Of a DNA stretch of 64,000 nt, positions 51,889 to 60,731 are shown piece after piece. The notes under the pieces were generated by a model. It had not been told where the DNA came from, did no database searches, and worked only from the letters and a program-made list of their open reading frames with translations. The translations under genes were made by a program, and so were the position numbers. Position 1 is the stretch's first letter, and the number at the start of each line of letters is the position of its first letter. This DNA is from Sphingobacterium sp. UT-1RO-CII-1 (GTDB lineage Bacteria > Bacteroidota > Bacteroidia > Sphingobacteriales > Sphingobacteriaceae), in assembly GCF_026711005.1 (NCBI RefSeq), contig NZ_JAPPVJ010000010.1, positions 1 to 64,000 on the forward strand, written 5' to 3'.

Positions 51889-54285
51889 TTATATGAAATT
51901 TAAATTATATCGAAACTTTAAAGAAACTGATCGTCCAGGCTTTTGCAGTTTGGCATTATCGTATGCAATACGATCTGTGATATTCTTGCCTTCCAATGAA
52001 AAGTTATAACGTCCGTTTAAGATAGAGTATGTAACTCCTATATTCTGAATCCATTGAGGAGGTATGTAGAAGTTTGTTGATTTATCTCCTAACTTTGACC
52101 AGTTGTAGGAATATTCATTAATAAACTGCATGTACCAGTTGAACTCTAAACGGGTGTTTTTACCTATAAGGTCATCTTGCCCCACTATAAGGTTTGTATT
52201 GCCATAGAGCCACGGCTTGTCTGGTATTCTATTTTTGTAAGTTATTTTTGGTCTGTTGGTTCCTTGTACATAACGCTCTCTATCGACAGCACTTTCATAA
52301 CTTAGGTTAGCGGTGAACCGCAGTAGACTACTGTAGCTATATGTTGTTTCAAATTCAGCACCTTCGACTTTAATACCTCCAAAATTGTAAAATGAACGAA
52401 AAGTTCCTGAACCACTACTATTATCTAAGGCGGGGGTACTGTGAATATAATTTTTGGCATTTCTGTAAAAACTACTCACATTAATAGAAAGGTGATGTTT
52501 TGGATCAATCTGTTTATTTAAAAATAGCCCTAGGTTATAATTATCACTATTCTCTGGCTCAAGCTTTGGGTTTCCCTGGACTTGCGTGCCGTTGCCAAAC
52601 AGTTCGACCAAAGTAGGCAACCTGTAGGCATGTTCATAAGATGCTTTTATACCTAAGTCAGGCGTTATGAAAAAACTAGATGCCAACCCATAGCCTAAAT
52701 AACTCTTTGATTGGTTATTCTTTGTTTCTCCTTCTGCAGCAACGTTACCTGAAAAACTGTAATATTTCCCAAAAGCATTGCTTTTCCATCTTTTGTTGAA
52801 TAATTCTGTACCGTAATTGAGCCCGATAATATGCTTATTCACGCGATTGCTCTGTTCTTTGCTGTGATTATAAGGGTCTATTTCATCATAACTTTTTCTA
52901 TAATTACTGTTGTACATATAATTAAAGTTAATGTGGTGTTGATCCGCAGCTTGGTAATTTAAAGTGGCTTGGGCCAGATTGTTATATCCAGAGTAGTGTC
53001 GGATTGATTTTTCTGTTCCTAATTCTCCTTTATTTGGGGCATAGTTTTCAGGTTTCCCATTCCAGCGGTAAGTGTTCCAAGAGCTTGTGTCAGTTACCAC
53101 TGATTTGTCATTTGCAAAATTTGCAAACAGGGATGTAGATAATCCATCAATGAGCAACCTGTTCTTTCGATACCGAATACTCGGTATAAGACTATTGCTC
53201 GTCTCATTAACATGACCTATTACTTTTTCTTGGGTGGCCCCCGTCTGCATCTCTTTGTAATTATCATTATATGTTAAACCTACGACAAAAATGTCAGCCC
53301 ATTTTTTGTTTGATACCCCGGCTTCCAATTGTGTCATATATGATTTGTACCCATCATGGAAACGTCGAGCGGACGACAGCGTGTCAAAACCTGTTAAATC
53401 TTCGGTAGGAACCTCCAAGAATACTTTCGCAGCTGGGTTATTACGCATCCTATAATTATTATCTGAATAGTTATAGTAGGAGTTGAAATTCATGTGGATG
53501 CCAGACTTTGGTAGTGTATAATTTATACTGGCTGCGCCTCGGTGTGTGTTGAACGAACCTACGCTATAACTCAGGTCAATAGCTTTTCCCAAGTCTTTGT
53601 TCGTAATAATATCTACAGCACCACCTAGAGCATCTGTAGCCAGGTGGGGAGGAATCGCTCCTTTATACACTTCGATACGCTTGACTATATTAACAGGTAT
53701 ATTATTAAAAGACATACCGCTACCATAGGCCTCGATCGGAATTCCATCAATAAAAAATTTAACATGATTTCCAGAAAGGCCATTAATAGAAAAAGTATAA
53801 TTAGAACCTAACCCACCTTCTTCTCTTATTTTAACACCTGTGCTGCGGTTCAGTATCTGGTTAATGTCTACATTGCTATTCGCATAAGATTTTGTTTCGA
53901 TGACATTTACATTAAAGCCGAGATCACGTACCTTGTTGGCGATACTTTTACCTTGTACGTTCACATTTTCCAATGCTTTATTATTTGTAGTTAATACAAA
54001 GTTTAGAGAAGCATTCTGATTGATACGAAGTGTTTGTTGTTTGCTATAGTAACCTAGCGAATTGACTTCGATAGTATATGATCCGGGAGTTATTTTTTCA
54101 AAATGATATCTTCCAGTGCTATCGGTAAGAGCTATTTGTTGTGTTTGAACAAGTTTAACAGTAGCTCCCGCAATAGCTCTATTTTCTAATGATACCACTT
54201 GCCCGTTAAGCGTTGTTTGCTGCGCATGGGAACGGAAAATAAATAAAAAAACGAATAGGCATAGTGCCCATTTTAAATTACACAT
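51889..54285 (-). CDS. TonB-dependent receptor (XusA-like)
   Basis: 798 residues with a signal peptide (ALCLFVFLFIFRSHAQQ). An N-terminal carboxypeptidase-regulatory-like domain (VSLENRAIAGATVKLVQTQQ, then DSTGRYHFEKITPGSYTIEV) precedes the plug (residues ~110-215, LNRSTGVKIREEGGLGSNYT, GLSGNHVKFFIDGIPIEAYG, RIEVYKGAIPPHLATDALGG) and a 22-stranded barrel ending in an aromatic FNI. No STN signalling domain is present, so the sigma switch must sense transport by another route. It lies between two DUF4374 genes, and stop and start are 4 bases apart from the downstream one. Confidence 0.9.
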   Translation of the reverse strand: MCNLKWALCLFVFLFIFRSHAQQTTLNGQVVSLENRAIAGATVKLVQTQQIALTDSTGRYHFEKITPGSYTIEVNSLGYYSKQQTLRINQNASLNFVLTTNNKALENVNVQGKSIANKVRDLGFNVNVIETKSYANSNVDINQILNRSTGVKIREEGGLGSNYTFSINGLSGNHVKFFIDGIPIEAYGSGMSFNNIPVNIVKRIEVYKGAIPPHLATDALGGAVDIITNKDLGKAIDLSYSVGSFNTHRGAASINYTLPKSGIHMNFNSYYNYSDNNYRMRNNPAAKVFLEVPTEDLTGFDTLSSARRFHDGYKSYMTQLEAGVSNKKWADIFVVGLTYNDNYKEMQTGATQEKVIGHVNETSNSLIPSIRYRKNRLLIDGLSTSLFANFANDKSVVTDTSSWNTYRWNGKPENYAPNKGELGTEKSIRHYSGYNNLAQATLNYQAADQHHINFNYMYNSNYRKSYDEIDPYNHSKEQSNRVNKHIIGLNYGTELFNKRWKSNAFGKYYSFSGNVAAEGETKNNQSKSYLGYGLASSFFITPDLGIKASYEHAYRLPTLVELFGNGTQVQGNPKLEPENSDNYNLGLFLNKQIDPKHHLSINVSSFYRNAKNYIHSTPALDNSSGSGTFRSFYNFGGIKVEGAEFETTYSYSSLLRFTANLSYESAVDRERYVQGTNRPKITYKNRIPDKPWLYGNTNLIVGQDDLIGKNTRLEFNWYMQFINEYSYNWSKLGDKSTNFYIPPQWIQNIGVTYSILNGRYNFSLEGKNITDRIAYDNAKLQKPGRSVSLKFRYNLNFI

Positions 54286-54358
54286 CTTATTTAGATTAAA
54301 TATACATAAGACAGTAGCCTATGTGCTCTTTAACCGAAGGTGTATTGTAAAAGAAAAT

Positions 54359-55576
54359 TTAATTTATTTTATCAAGGCGAAGAATGAAATCAATATCTGG
54401 GTCTAGGCTGTGTATGTGCTTCGTTTCACCTGTATTCGGATCGAAGCTCCATAAGCTATGGTTTTCATCTTGACTATCGATTGCTAGGTATACAATATTA
54501 TCTTCTATCAGTACTGTTTCTTTGCGTGTTCCTTTATCAGCTGGGATATTTATCTTTTCCAAATCTCCTGTTAGGAGATCTACGACATAGTATTCAAATT
54601 GAAAAACAAGATGATGCTCTGCGAAGTCTTTGTATTTTTCTTTTTGTTCAGCGCGTATAATTGCTTTTTGCTCCCCAATATACCAGAATCCATAGGCATG
54701 ATTTCCTATTTTATCTGATATGTTAATCATATAGTTTGTGTCCACCTTATTAGATTTCGCTAACTTTCTGAAAATAGCAGTTGGTAATTGTGTCGTATTT
54801 CCTAAAGCGATCCCCGGACAACTCATGAAGTATAAGTCACCTTTCTCGTTTTTAGCCTGATAAGTTTGTACTGTATTTACTCCTCCAGGGTAGGTAGATC
54901 GTAAATCTTCCTGTACGACCGGTTCTTTTATTGCTGTAAAATTAAAATTAGCATAATACATTTTATTAGCTGTGGTATAGTCTGTGCTACTTGTAAACTT
55001 ACTGTAAGAATAACCTATCCAGAGGTTATCTCCTTCTAAATCGGATACACCTATACTTAATATATTATAATCATTTTGAGGTTTAGGAAGGGGTAATATT
55101 TCTTTCCGAATTAGTTGTAATGGTTTTGTTTTTAGGATGTGCATATGACCTACACCGTTGTTGTGTAAGTCGACAGTAAACAGTATAAGGGTATCAGACT
55201 TATTTTTCCATAGAAAATTATCTATACTTAAGTTTTTAAGCGAAATAGAGTCTTTACCAGCTAGTTGCCCATCCTCATTGAACTCATAATGGACAAAAAA
55301 ACCATTTCGATAATTATGTTGATAAAATGATCTTTCCTTTTTTATATATTCTCGGTTAAAACCTTGGCTGGGGTTTTTTACATATGTAAATACGGATTCT
55401 TCATTAAATTTATCAAATAAAGCAAAACCGGCACTACGATCTTTGTAAAGTAAATATAGCGCATATTCTTTATCTTGAATAGATATTGTTTTTTCTGTGG
55501 GTTTATAACACGAAACGAATAAGACCGTTATAAGACCAAAACATATCCCTTTTATTGCACAATTAATTATCTTCAT
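54359..55576 (-). CDS. Second DUF4374-like surface lipoprotein
   Basis: 405 residues. Lipobox VLFVSC gives lipidated Cys23. The middle shows clear likeness to the other DUF4374 protein, e.g. LPTAIFRKLAKSNKVDTNYM (the paralogue has LPTAFYRVNKNDNKLDPNYF), and the same propeller-like repeat (YYVVDLLTGDLEKINIPADK). The rest is diverged, so it is an old duplication. It comes before the receptor and 18 bases after the anti-sigma gene, within the same operon. It might present a different siderophore or chain with XusB-like to the receptor. Confidence 0.8.
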   Translation of the reverse strand: MKIINCAIKGICFGLITVLFVSCYKPTEKTISIQDKEYALYLLYKDRSAGFALFDKFNEESVFTYVKNPSQGFNREYIKKERSFYQHNYRNGFFVHYEFNEDGQLAGKDSISLKNLSIDNFLWKNKSDTLILFTVDLHNNGVGHMHILKTKPLQLIRKEILPLPKPQNDYNILSIGVSDLEGDNLWIGYSYSKFTSSTDYTTANKMYYANFNFTAIKEPVVQEDLRSTYPGGVNTVQTYQAKNEKGDLYFMSCPGIALGNTTQLPTAIFRKLAKSNKVDTNYMINISDKIGNHAYGFWYIGEQKAIIRAEQKEKYKDFAEHHLVFQFEYYVVDLLTGDLEKINIPADKGTRKETVLIEDNIVYLAIDSQDENHSLWSFDPNTGETKHIHSLDPDIDFILRLDKIN

Positions 55577-55594
55577 AATACAGCTTTTACTTGT

Positions 55595-56230
55595 TTATGT
55601 TGTCGGAAATTGTTGAAGATAATGACGCCGCATAATTGGAGGTAAATAATTGAGCTCGCTTTCGGAGAAAACCAGTAATTTATTTGTCCGTATATCTTTA
55701 GATAAAATATAGACTAAACCACTTTTAAAGTTGAAAACATGACTGCTATCTCGATCCTGTAATGAAAAGTCACGTTTAGGTTTAAATAAAACATTTCCCG
55801 AAAGAGAAATACAGCCTTTTTTAAGGTTAATAATTGCCTCACTGTTACTACTTAATAAAACATCAAAAAAGTCTTTTTCTACTAGAATAGGAGATTTTTC
55901 TGTATTTGTAGCTTTTACATTATGATCTTCATTAAAAGAATCTTTGGTTAATAATGTAAAGAAGTAAAAGAAAAGAATTAAAATGGCTGCCGCACCAGCA
56001 AACGTTCGTACCTTAGTTTGTAATATGAAAGCAGGACGTTTTAAAGGACGCTTACTTTCAGGCTTATTATGAATAGCTTGCCAGATCTCTCCCCCGATTT
56101 TAGCTTCTACAGTAGTGTCCGGGATATCGTCCCACTCATCGTTTACTAACCATTCTTCTATAGCAACAATCTCCTCTGGAGTGCAACGTCCTAATTCATA
56201 TTTTTCCAGAAGAGCTTTATCTACCTTCAT
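55595..56230 (-). CDS. Short FecR-like anti-sigma factor
   Basis: 211 residues. The N-terminal ~75 residues (YELGRCTPEEIVAIEEWLVN, then IWQAIHN) match the sigma-binding part of FecR-type regulators. One membrane helix follows (about 77-92, FAGAAAILILFFYFFTLL). The periplasmic part (110-211) keeps the FecR core (DVLLSSNSEAIINLKKGCIS, then DFSLQDRDSSHVFNFKSGLV) but is much shorter than the usual 200-300 residues. It lies between the sigma gene and the receptor operon and should hold the sigma factor inactive until a transport signal. Confidence 0.8.
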   Translation of the reverse strand: MKVDKALLEKYELGRCTPEEIVAIEEWLVNDEWDDIPDTTVEAKIGGEIWQAIHNKPESKRPLKRPAFILQTKVRTFAGAAAILILFFYFFTLLTKDSFNEDHNVKATNTEKSPILVEKDFFDVLLSSNSEAIINLKKGCISLSGNVLFKPKRDFSLQDRDSSHVFNFKSGLVYILSKDIRTNKLLVFSESELNYLPPIMRRHYLQQFPTT

Positions 56231-56325
56231 ATTGCTGTTTTCTACAGATCGGGATGGTGCGTTAAATGATATGAACTACAAAAATACAACTATTTCAAAT
56301 AACTTTGGTTTTCTTTGAGCTAGAT

Positions 56326-56823
56326 TCATTTGTTTTTTCCGAAGTGTTCGCGTAATGTTACCAAAGCTCTACTGATATGGTATTCAACAGCACGTTCGCT
56401 AATCAGGAGCTGTTGTGCAATTTCTTTATTGGTCAAACCTTGATCTCGACTCATTTGGAAAACATGTTTACAACGTTGTGGTAAACTATCTATAATCTGT
56501 CGTAGTTTATGCTGCAACTCTTTTATTGACAAACTGTCTTCTTCATATACTGACATGCTCTCTGTGCGTATATAGTCGTGATGCTTTTGTCTTCTCACTT
56601 TGTTACGGATATGCTCAAATGTCCGTAATTTTACAGAACGTAATAAATAGCGTTCAACATCTTTAATAGCGAGTACTTCTCTCCGTTCCCATAAAGATTT
56701 GAATACGTCTTGAACAATTTCTTTGGCATCCTCTTCATCTTCCGTGGTTTTCAATGCAAATAAGTACATGCGTTGCCAATAGTCCTGAAATAAATCAGCG
56801 AAGCTATCGGTCGTTATGGCCAT
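56326..56823 (-). CDS. ECF RNA polymerase sigma factor (FecI-like)
   Basis: 165 residues from ATG 56823. The frame opens 45 bases earlier, but a promoter -7 element at 56858-56865 puts that start upstream of the transcript, so the shorter one is used. Region 2 (YLFALKTTEDEEDAKEIVQDVF, DVFKSLWERRE with the conserved W) and region 4 (SLPQRCKHVFQMSRDQGLTN, KEIAQQLLISERAVEYHISR) are intact. It is the first gene of the operon leading to the DUF4374 and TonB receptor genes, which it should activate. Confidence 0.9.
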   Translation of the reverse strand: MAITTDSFADLFQDYWQRMYLFALKTTEDEEDAKEIVQDVFKSLWERREVLAIKDVERYLLRSVKLRTFEHIRNKVRRQKHHDYIRTESMSVYEEDSLSIKELQHKLRQIIDSLPQRCKHVFQMSRDQGLTNKEIAQQLLISERAVEYHISRALVTLREHFGKNK

Positions 56824-56857
56824 ACTATTTTTGTCCTGTGTAGTTTCCAAATCTCTG

Positions 56858-56865
56858 CAAATATA
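56858..56865 (-). promoter_or_regulatory. Promoter -7 element for the sigma/uptake operon
   Basis: TATATTTG on the minus strand matches TAnnTTTG, with the transcription start expected about 56852 and the ATG at 56823, a ~29-base leader. This also decides the sigma gene's start. Confidence 0.5.
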
Positions 56866-56943
56866 CATTATTTAGAATCTTTATAAATAATGTTTTTGAA
56901 TTATTTCTTATTGATATAGTAAACAGTTGATTATTGTTATTAT

Positions 56944-56968
56944 CCTCGGTGTTGTCCTTACACCGAGG
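56944..56968 (-). terminator. Terminator after the second TonB receptor
   Basis: CCTCGGTGT and ACACCGAGG form a perfect 9-bp stem with a 7-base loop, 21 bases past the receptor stop, ending its transcript before the sigma gene. Confidence 0.75.
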
Positions 56969-56988
56969 GGTTAAAATATTTTTTCATC

Positions 56989-59346
56989 TTAATCACCAAA
57001 TCTATAATTTAGAGAAAGCAGCACTTTCCTATTATCTGGTCTCAAGGTGTTGTAAATTATTATATTGTCGAAAGTACTTGTGTACTGTGTCTTTGCATTA
57101 CGAATTATGCCATGAGCTGCTAACTTTACAGTAGCTTTTTCATTAAACATCTTTTTTTCCAAAGCAATGTCTACACCATAGGTTTGTTTATTTTTTCGTG
57201 CTCCTGTCGTTATTCCTGAGTTGTAATAAGCCGTGACTTCGGATTGCATACCCCATTTTATTTGTATATTATGTTTAGAGTGTATATTCCAGTTTGTGCC
57301 CTTCGTACTTAACGATTGTTCGTCTATTTCTCCCGAGTAATCATTATGGAAAACATTTGCATAATGACTACCGCTCCAATAATTTGTAAATTGATTATTG
57401 TACATCCACCCCAAGCTATAATTTCGAAACGAACCAATATTTTCCGGTCTCGTAAATAGTTGATTCGCTGATTCTCCTTGCCTTGTCACATACCGGATAA
57501 TATCAGAACCTATGCTTATACTCGCTGTGGTGAATAGTTTATTTTTATAGCCATGCCCTAGTTCTATTATATTGCTTTTTTCGGGTTTTAAGTTTGCATT
57601 CCCCTCGGTATACGTGAAATAATCGTCATAGATACGGAATATATTTACTTCATGATCGCCGGGGCGCTCAATCCGGCTACTTAGAGAACTACGTATAAAA
57701 TGAAATTCATTAATATGATATATGGTATATGCATTTGGAAATAAGTCGAACCTATTTTTCTTTAAAACCTGATCTAGCGTACGTTGATCGGCTTTGAAAG
57801 CTGTAAATTCCCCACGTAAACCGACCTGATATTCAAAAGAATTGATTTTACCCGTATAAATAAAGTAAGATGCTTGAACATGTTGGCTGTATTTGAAATT
57901 ATTACTTGCTTTATTATCAATTTGCCAAGTAGCCCCGGTTAGTGTATCGTTGCGCGTATTATTATCAATAGCTAGGTATGAAGCTTTCCAGCCTAATTCT
58001 ATATGCTGTTCTTTCGATACTGGTAGACTGTAATCTACACGTGCTGCGTAGGTTGTATTCGTCAGATTCTGGATATTGTGTCGGCCTGATTTTGTAGGGC
58101 TTTGTTCATTTAAAAAGTTTGTATTCACCCTGTTATCATACTTATTACTGTGGGGTGCATAATCAATATTGGCTTTTAGAAAATGTTTGTCCCGATTATA
58201 TTTGTGCAGATAATTTATGTTAAAAGTCAGGTTGTTGTAGCCTTCATCAAAACGACTTTTACTATTTGCCTGATTTTGAAATATTGCAGACGGTGATTGC
58301 TGCAATTGGTTCAGAATGTCATTTGTTGTTACAAAATTGCCTTTGATCCAATTGAGGCTGGCTTCTATTGTTTGGTTACTATCGGGTTGGAAAAGCAATC
58401 CGGTGTGTATGCTGTGGTATTTTGCAGGTTTTGTGTGCATAGATTCGGTCTGCAACTGCCTATTTATCATACTGCCATTTTTATTATTAAAATGACGTTC
58501 TATAGTTTTCGAAGCACTAGCTTCTTCGAAGCCCCAGCTCGCATTGGTAAATACATTAATTTTTTGCGTTTTATAGTGTATACCCCCGCCGGTACTACCT
58601 TGTGGTTCTCTCGAGGCGCCTCCTCTTAAAAATATATCGCCGCCCCAGCCTGATCGATTATTTTTTTTTGTAATTATATTAATAGCACCTGCACTACCTT
58701 CAGCATCTTCTTTTGCAGACGGGCTACTCATGAGCTCGAGGCGAGCTATATCACGTGCCTGTAAGCCTTTTAACATATTGTTCAGCTGGTTACCACTTAT
58801 ATATATGTCACGTCCATCAATTTTTATTTTTGCGCCGGTTCGGCCCTGTATGGAAAAGTTGCCTTTTCCATCCGAGATAACACCTGGTGTTTTTTCCAAT
58901 AATTCTAAAACATTATTACCTTCCGCACTAATACTACCTTCCACATCAATGACCAATCGGTCGATCTCTTGTTTTAGGGCAGGACGTTTAGCCCGTACAT
59001 TAAAATTGTCTAGCGTATGTATTTCTTCTAGCAATTGTGCAGGAATGAGTTCTATATAGTCATTTTTTTTAGCATGTATTGTTCTGCTTAATAGCGGTTT
59101 GAAGCCAACGTAACTATATTTTATAACGTAGGAACCTTCTTTATCTATGTGAAAAGAAAAATGTCCATTTTCATCACTGTGTGTCTGGCTGTACCTTGTA
59201 GAATCAGGAAGAGTTAACAAATTCACGGTAACTTGATGGAGGTTGTTTCCTGAAGTGTTCATTGTTTTTCCAACAATACGTATTTGAGCAAATAATACGC
59301 TTGTTGGTAGTAAACTAATAAAAAGTAAAATTAGATAAAATCTCAT
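56989..59346 (-). CDS. TonB-dependent receptor, OMP_b-brl_3 type
   Basis: 785 residues with a signal peptide (LILLFISLLPTSVLFAQ). A carboxypeptidase-regulatory-like domain (VGKTMNTSGNNLHQVTVNLL, then DENGHFSFHIDKEGSYVIKY) precedes a plug with TPGVISDGKGNFSIQGR and GAINIITKK, and a barrel of the OMP_b-brl_3 family. No SusD-like partner or STN domain is present. It is separately transcribed from the sigma operon by a terminator, and its substrate is unknown. Confidence 0.88.
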   Translation of the reverse strand: MRFYLILLFISLLPTSVLFAQIRIVGKTMNTSGNNLHQVTVNLLTLPDSTRYSQTHSDENGHFSFHIDKEGSYVIKYSYVGFKPLLSRTIHAKKNDYIELIPAQLLEEIHTLDNFNVRAKRPALKQEIDRLVIDVEGSISAEGNNVLELLEKTPGVISDGKGNFSIQGRTGAKIKIDGRDIYISGNQLNNMLKGLQARDIARLELMSSPSAKEDAEGSAGAINIITKKNNRSGWGGDIFLRGGASREPQGSTGGGIHYKTQKINVFTNASWGFEEASASKTIERHFNNKNGSMINRQLQTESMHTKPAKYHSIHTGLLFQPDSNQTIEASLNWIKGNFVTTNDILNQLQQSPSAIFQNQANSKSRFDEGYNNLTFNINYLHKYNRDKHFLKANIDYAPHSNKYDNRVNTNFLNEQSPTKSGRHNIQNLTNTTYAARVDYSLPVSKEQHIELGWKASYLAIDNNTRNDTLTGATWQIDNKASNNFKYSQHVQASYFIYTGKINSFEYQVGLRGEFTAFKADQRTLDQVLKKNRFDLFPNAYTIYHINEFHFIRSSLSSRIERPGDHEVNIFRIYDDYFTYTEGNANLKPEKSNIIELGHGYKNKLFTTASISIGSDIIRYVTRQGESANQLFTRPENIGSFRNYSLGWMYNNQFTNYWSGSHYANVFHNDYSGEIDEQSLSTKGTNWNIHSKHNIQIKWGMQSEVTAYYNSGITTGARKNKQTYGVDIALEKKMFNEKATVKLAAHGIIRNAKTQYTSTFDNIIIYNTLRPDNRKVLLSLNYRFGD

Positions 59347-59564
59347 GTTTTGCGTTAATAACTATATTTGAAATAGAGATTGTCTTTGCTATAAAGCACA
59401 AACTCCAGCTTATTAATAAACAGGCTTCCTTTCAGGGAAATCTGTTCTAATGCATTTGTTTAGAATTAATTTAAATAAGCATCTTCAAAGTAAGTTGCCC
59501 TAACAGCATTTTACCGAAGGTTGGTATCTAGAAAAATGATTTATAGAGGAGTTTTGGTTAATTT

Positions 59565-60017
59565 TTATTTGATGTTTTCAAACCATAGGAGAAGTTGCGT
59601 TTTGTCTTCTTTCGAGAGGTTACCATTTTTATTGAGCCATTGGTACGAAGGTAGTGGCATTGTTCCCTTTTCAATTTCGTTGACAATAGCTCTCAATTTA
59701 TTCTTCTTCATTCGATGTGAATAGTTGTCAAATTCAGAAAAATTAAGTTCAGCTTTTCCTTCTACAATATGCTTTTGCATAAAATAGGTAAAAGGTTGAA
59801 TGTAACTGTACCAGGGGTATTTGGTAGTATGGCTATGACAGTCGTAACAAGCTGCAATTAAAATAGATGCAATAGTTTTTGGTGTTTTATATATCTTTAT
59901 AAAATCGCTAGCTGTCGCTATTTTTCGTTCATTTTTTTTAGTAGGGATGAACTGTAGTGCTGTGATAAAGATTGCAATGAGTCCCAGAATTCTCTTTAAA
60001 GTGTTCTTCTTTGACAT
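59565..60017 (-). CDS. Haem-binding-domain protein, c-type-like
   Basis: 150 residues. A hydrophobic N terminus (ILGLIAIFITALQFI) exports or anchors it. The haem-binding motif ACYDCHSH (Cys57, Cys60, His61) followed by TKYPWYSYIQPFTYFMQKHI matches the Haem_bd family, small cytochrome-like proteins of Bacteroidota. It lies 79 bases after the DUF3347 gene with a terminator between. A role in copper or redox handling in the periplasm fits the neighbours. Confidence 0.8.
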   Translation of the reverse strand: MSKKNTLKRILGLIAIFITALQFIPTKKNERKIATASDFIKIYKTPKTIASILIAACYDCHSHTTKYPWYSYIQPFTYFMQKHIVEGKAELNFSEFDNYSHRMKKNKLRAIVNEIEKGTMPLPSYQWLNKNGNLSKEDKTQLLLWFENIK

Positions 60018-60054
60018 TGTCTTTTGTCTAAATCAATTGATCGGAATAATATGT

Positions 60055-60091
60055 AAAGGTTGGTAGAAAAATGCTTACTACCAACCTTTTA
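60055..60091 (-). terminator. Terminator after the DUF3347 gene
   Basis: AAAGGTTGGTAG (60055-60066) and CTACCAACCTTT (60078-60089) form a perfect 12-bp stem around an 11-base loop; A/T runs on both sides let it act in either direction. Confidence 0.8.
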
Positions 60092-60096
60092 GACTA

Positions 60097-60696
60097 TTAG
60101 CCTTGAGGTGATATTTTTTGTTTTGTTGTTCCACACTTTAACATCGAACTACCAAATAATGGGTTTAATAGCTCTTCTTGATTGCTCAACCACATACCTC
60201 CTTTATTGTCGTTATACATAGGGCAATACTGTTCGTATATTTCACGGTCCGCACCAACATTTTTAATAAGATCTTTCATGTCGTGACCGAGTGGTTCAAA
60301 ATGTTCTCTTTGATGAGTTATGTCACTTTTAGCAATATGCTCACCGTGCTCTTTAATAACCTCAATAATCTCTTTTACTTCAGATGATCCACTTCCTGAT
60401 AGGTTGGATAGACTGGCCGTTAGGGCTTCACCAGCTTTTGCAGCTTCTGCTTGGTTATCTTCTTGTAAAGCTTTTTTGATTGCAAAGTATGCATCTAAGA
60501 CGGGAGCAGCAGCGTCAGATTTCGTCACTTCTGTTAGCTCATAATCCCCCTTGTCTTTAGCATGGTCGTGATCAGCATGACTGTGGTCGTGATCGTCATG
60601 GTGGGCTACTTCTGTTTTCGTTTCCGAATTACTTGACGGATTGCATGAAGCAAAGATCAATGCGGCGATAAAAGCCATTAATAGTGTTTTTTTCAT
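60097..60696 (-). CDS. DUF3347 metal-handling lipoprotein, His-rich
   Basis: 199 residues. Lipobox IFASC gives lipidated Cys18. A His/Asp-rich segment (HHDDHDHSHADHDH, residues 32-45) is a likely metal-binding tail. The DUF3347 domain follows (about 65-199), ending in CPMYNDNKGGMWLSNQEELL, PLFGSSMLKCG, with conserved Cys pair and Met residues that could bind copper. The same domain closes the adaptor next door, so the two proteins may exchange metal in the periplasm. Confidence 0.85.
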   Translation of the reverse strand: MKKTLLMAFIAALIFASCNPSSNSETKTEVAHHDDHDHSHADHDHAKDKGDYELTEVTKSDAAAPVLDAYFAIKKALQEDNQAEAAKAGEALTASLSNLSGSGSSEVKEIIEVIKEHGEHIAKSDITHQREHFEPLGHDMKDLIKNVGADREIYEQYCPMYNDNKGGMWLSNQEELLNPLFGSSMLKCGTTKQKISPQG

Positions 60697-60731
60697 GATA
60701 ATTTAATTTAGATAAAGTTTTATAAGTTTAT

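Noticed and set aside
56824..56868. Longer sigma-factor start at 56868
   Set aside because: It would begin upstream of the predicted transcription start set by TATATTTG at 56858-56865.
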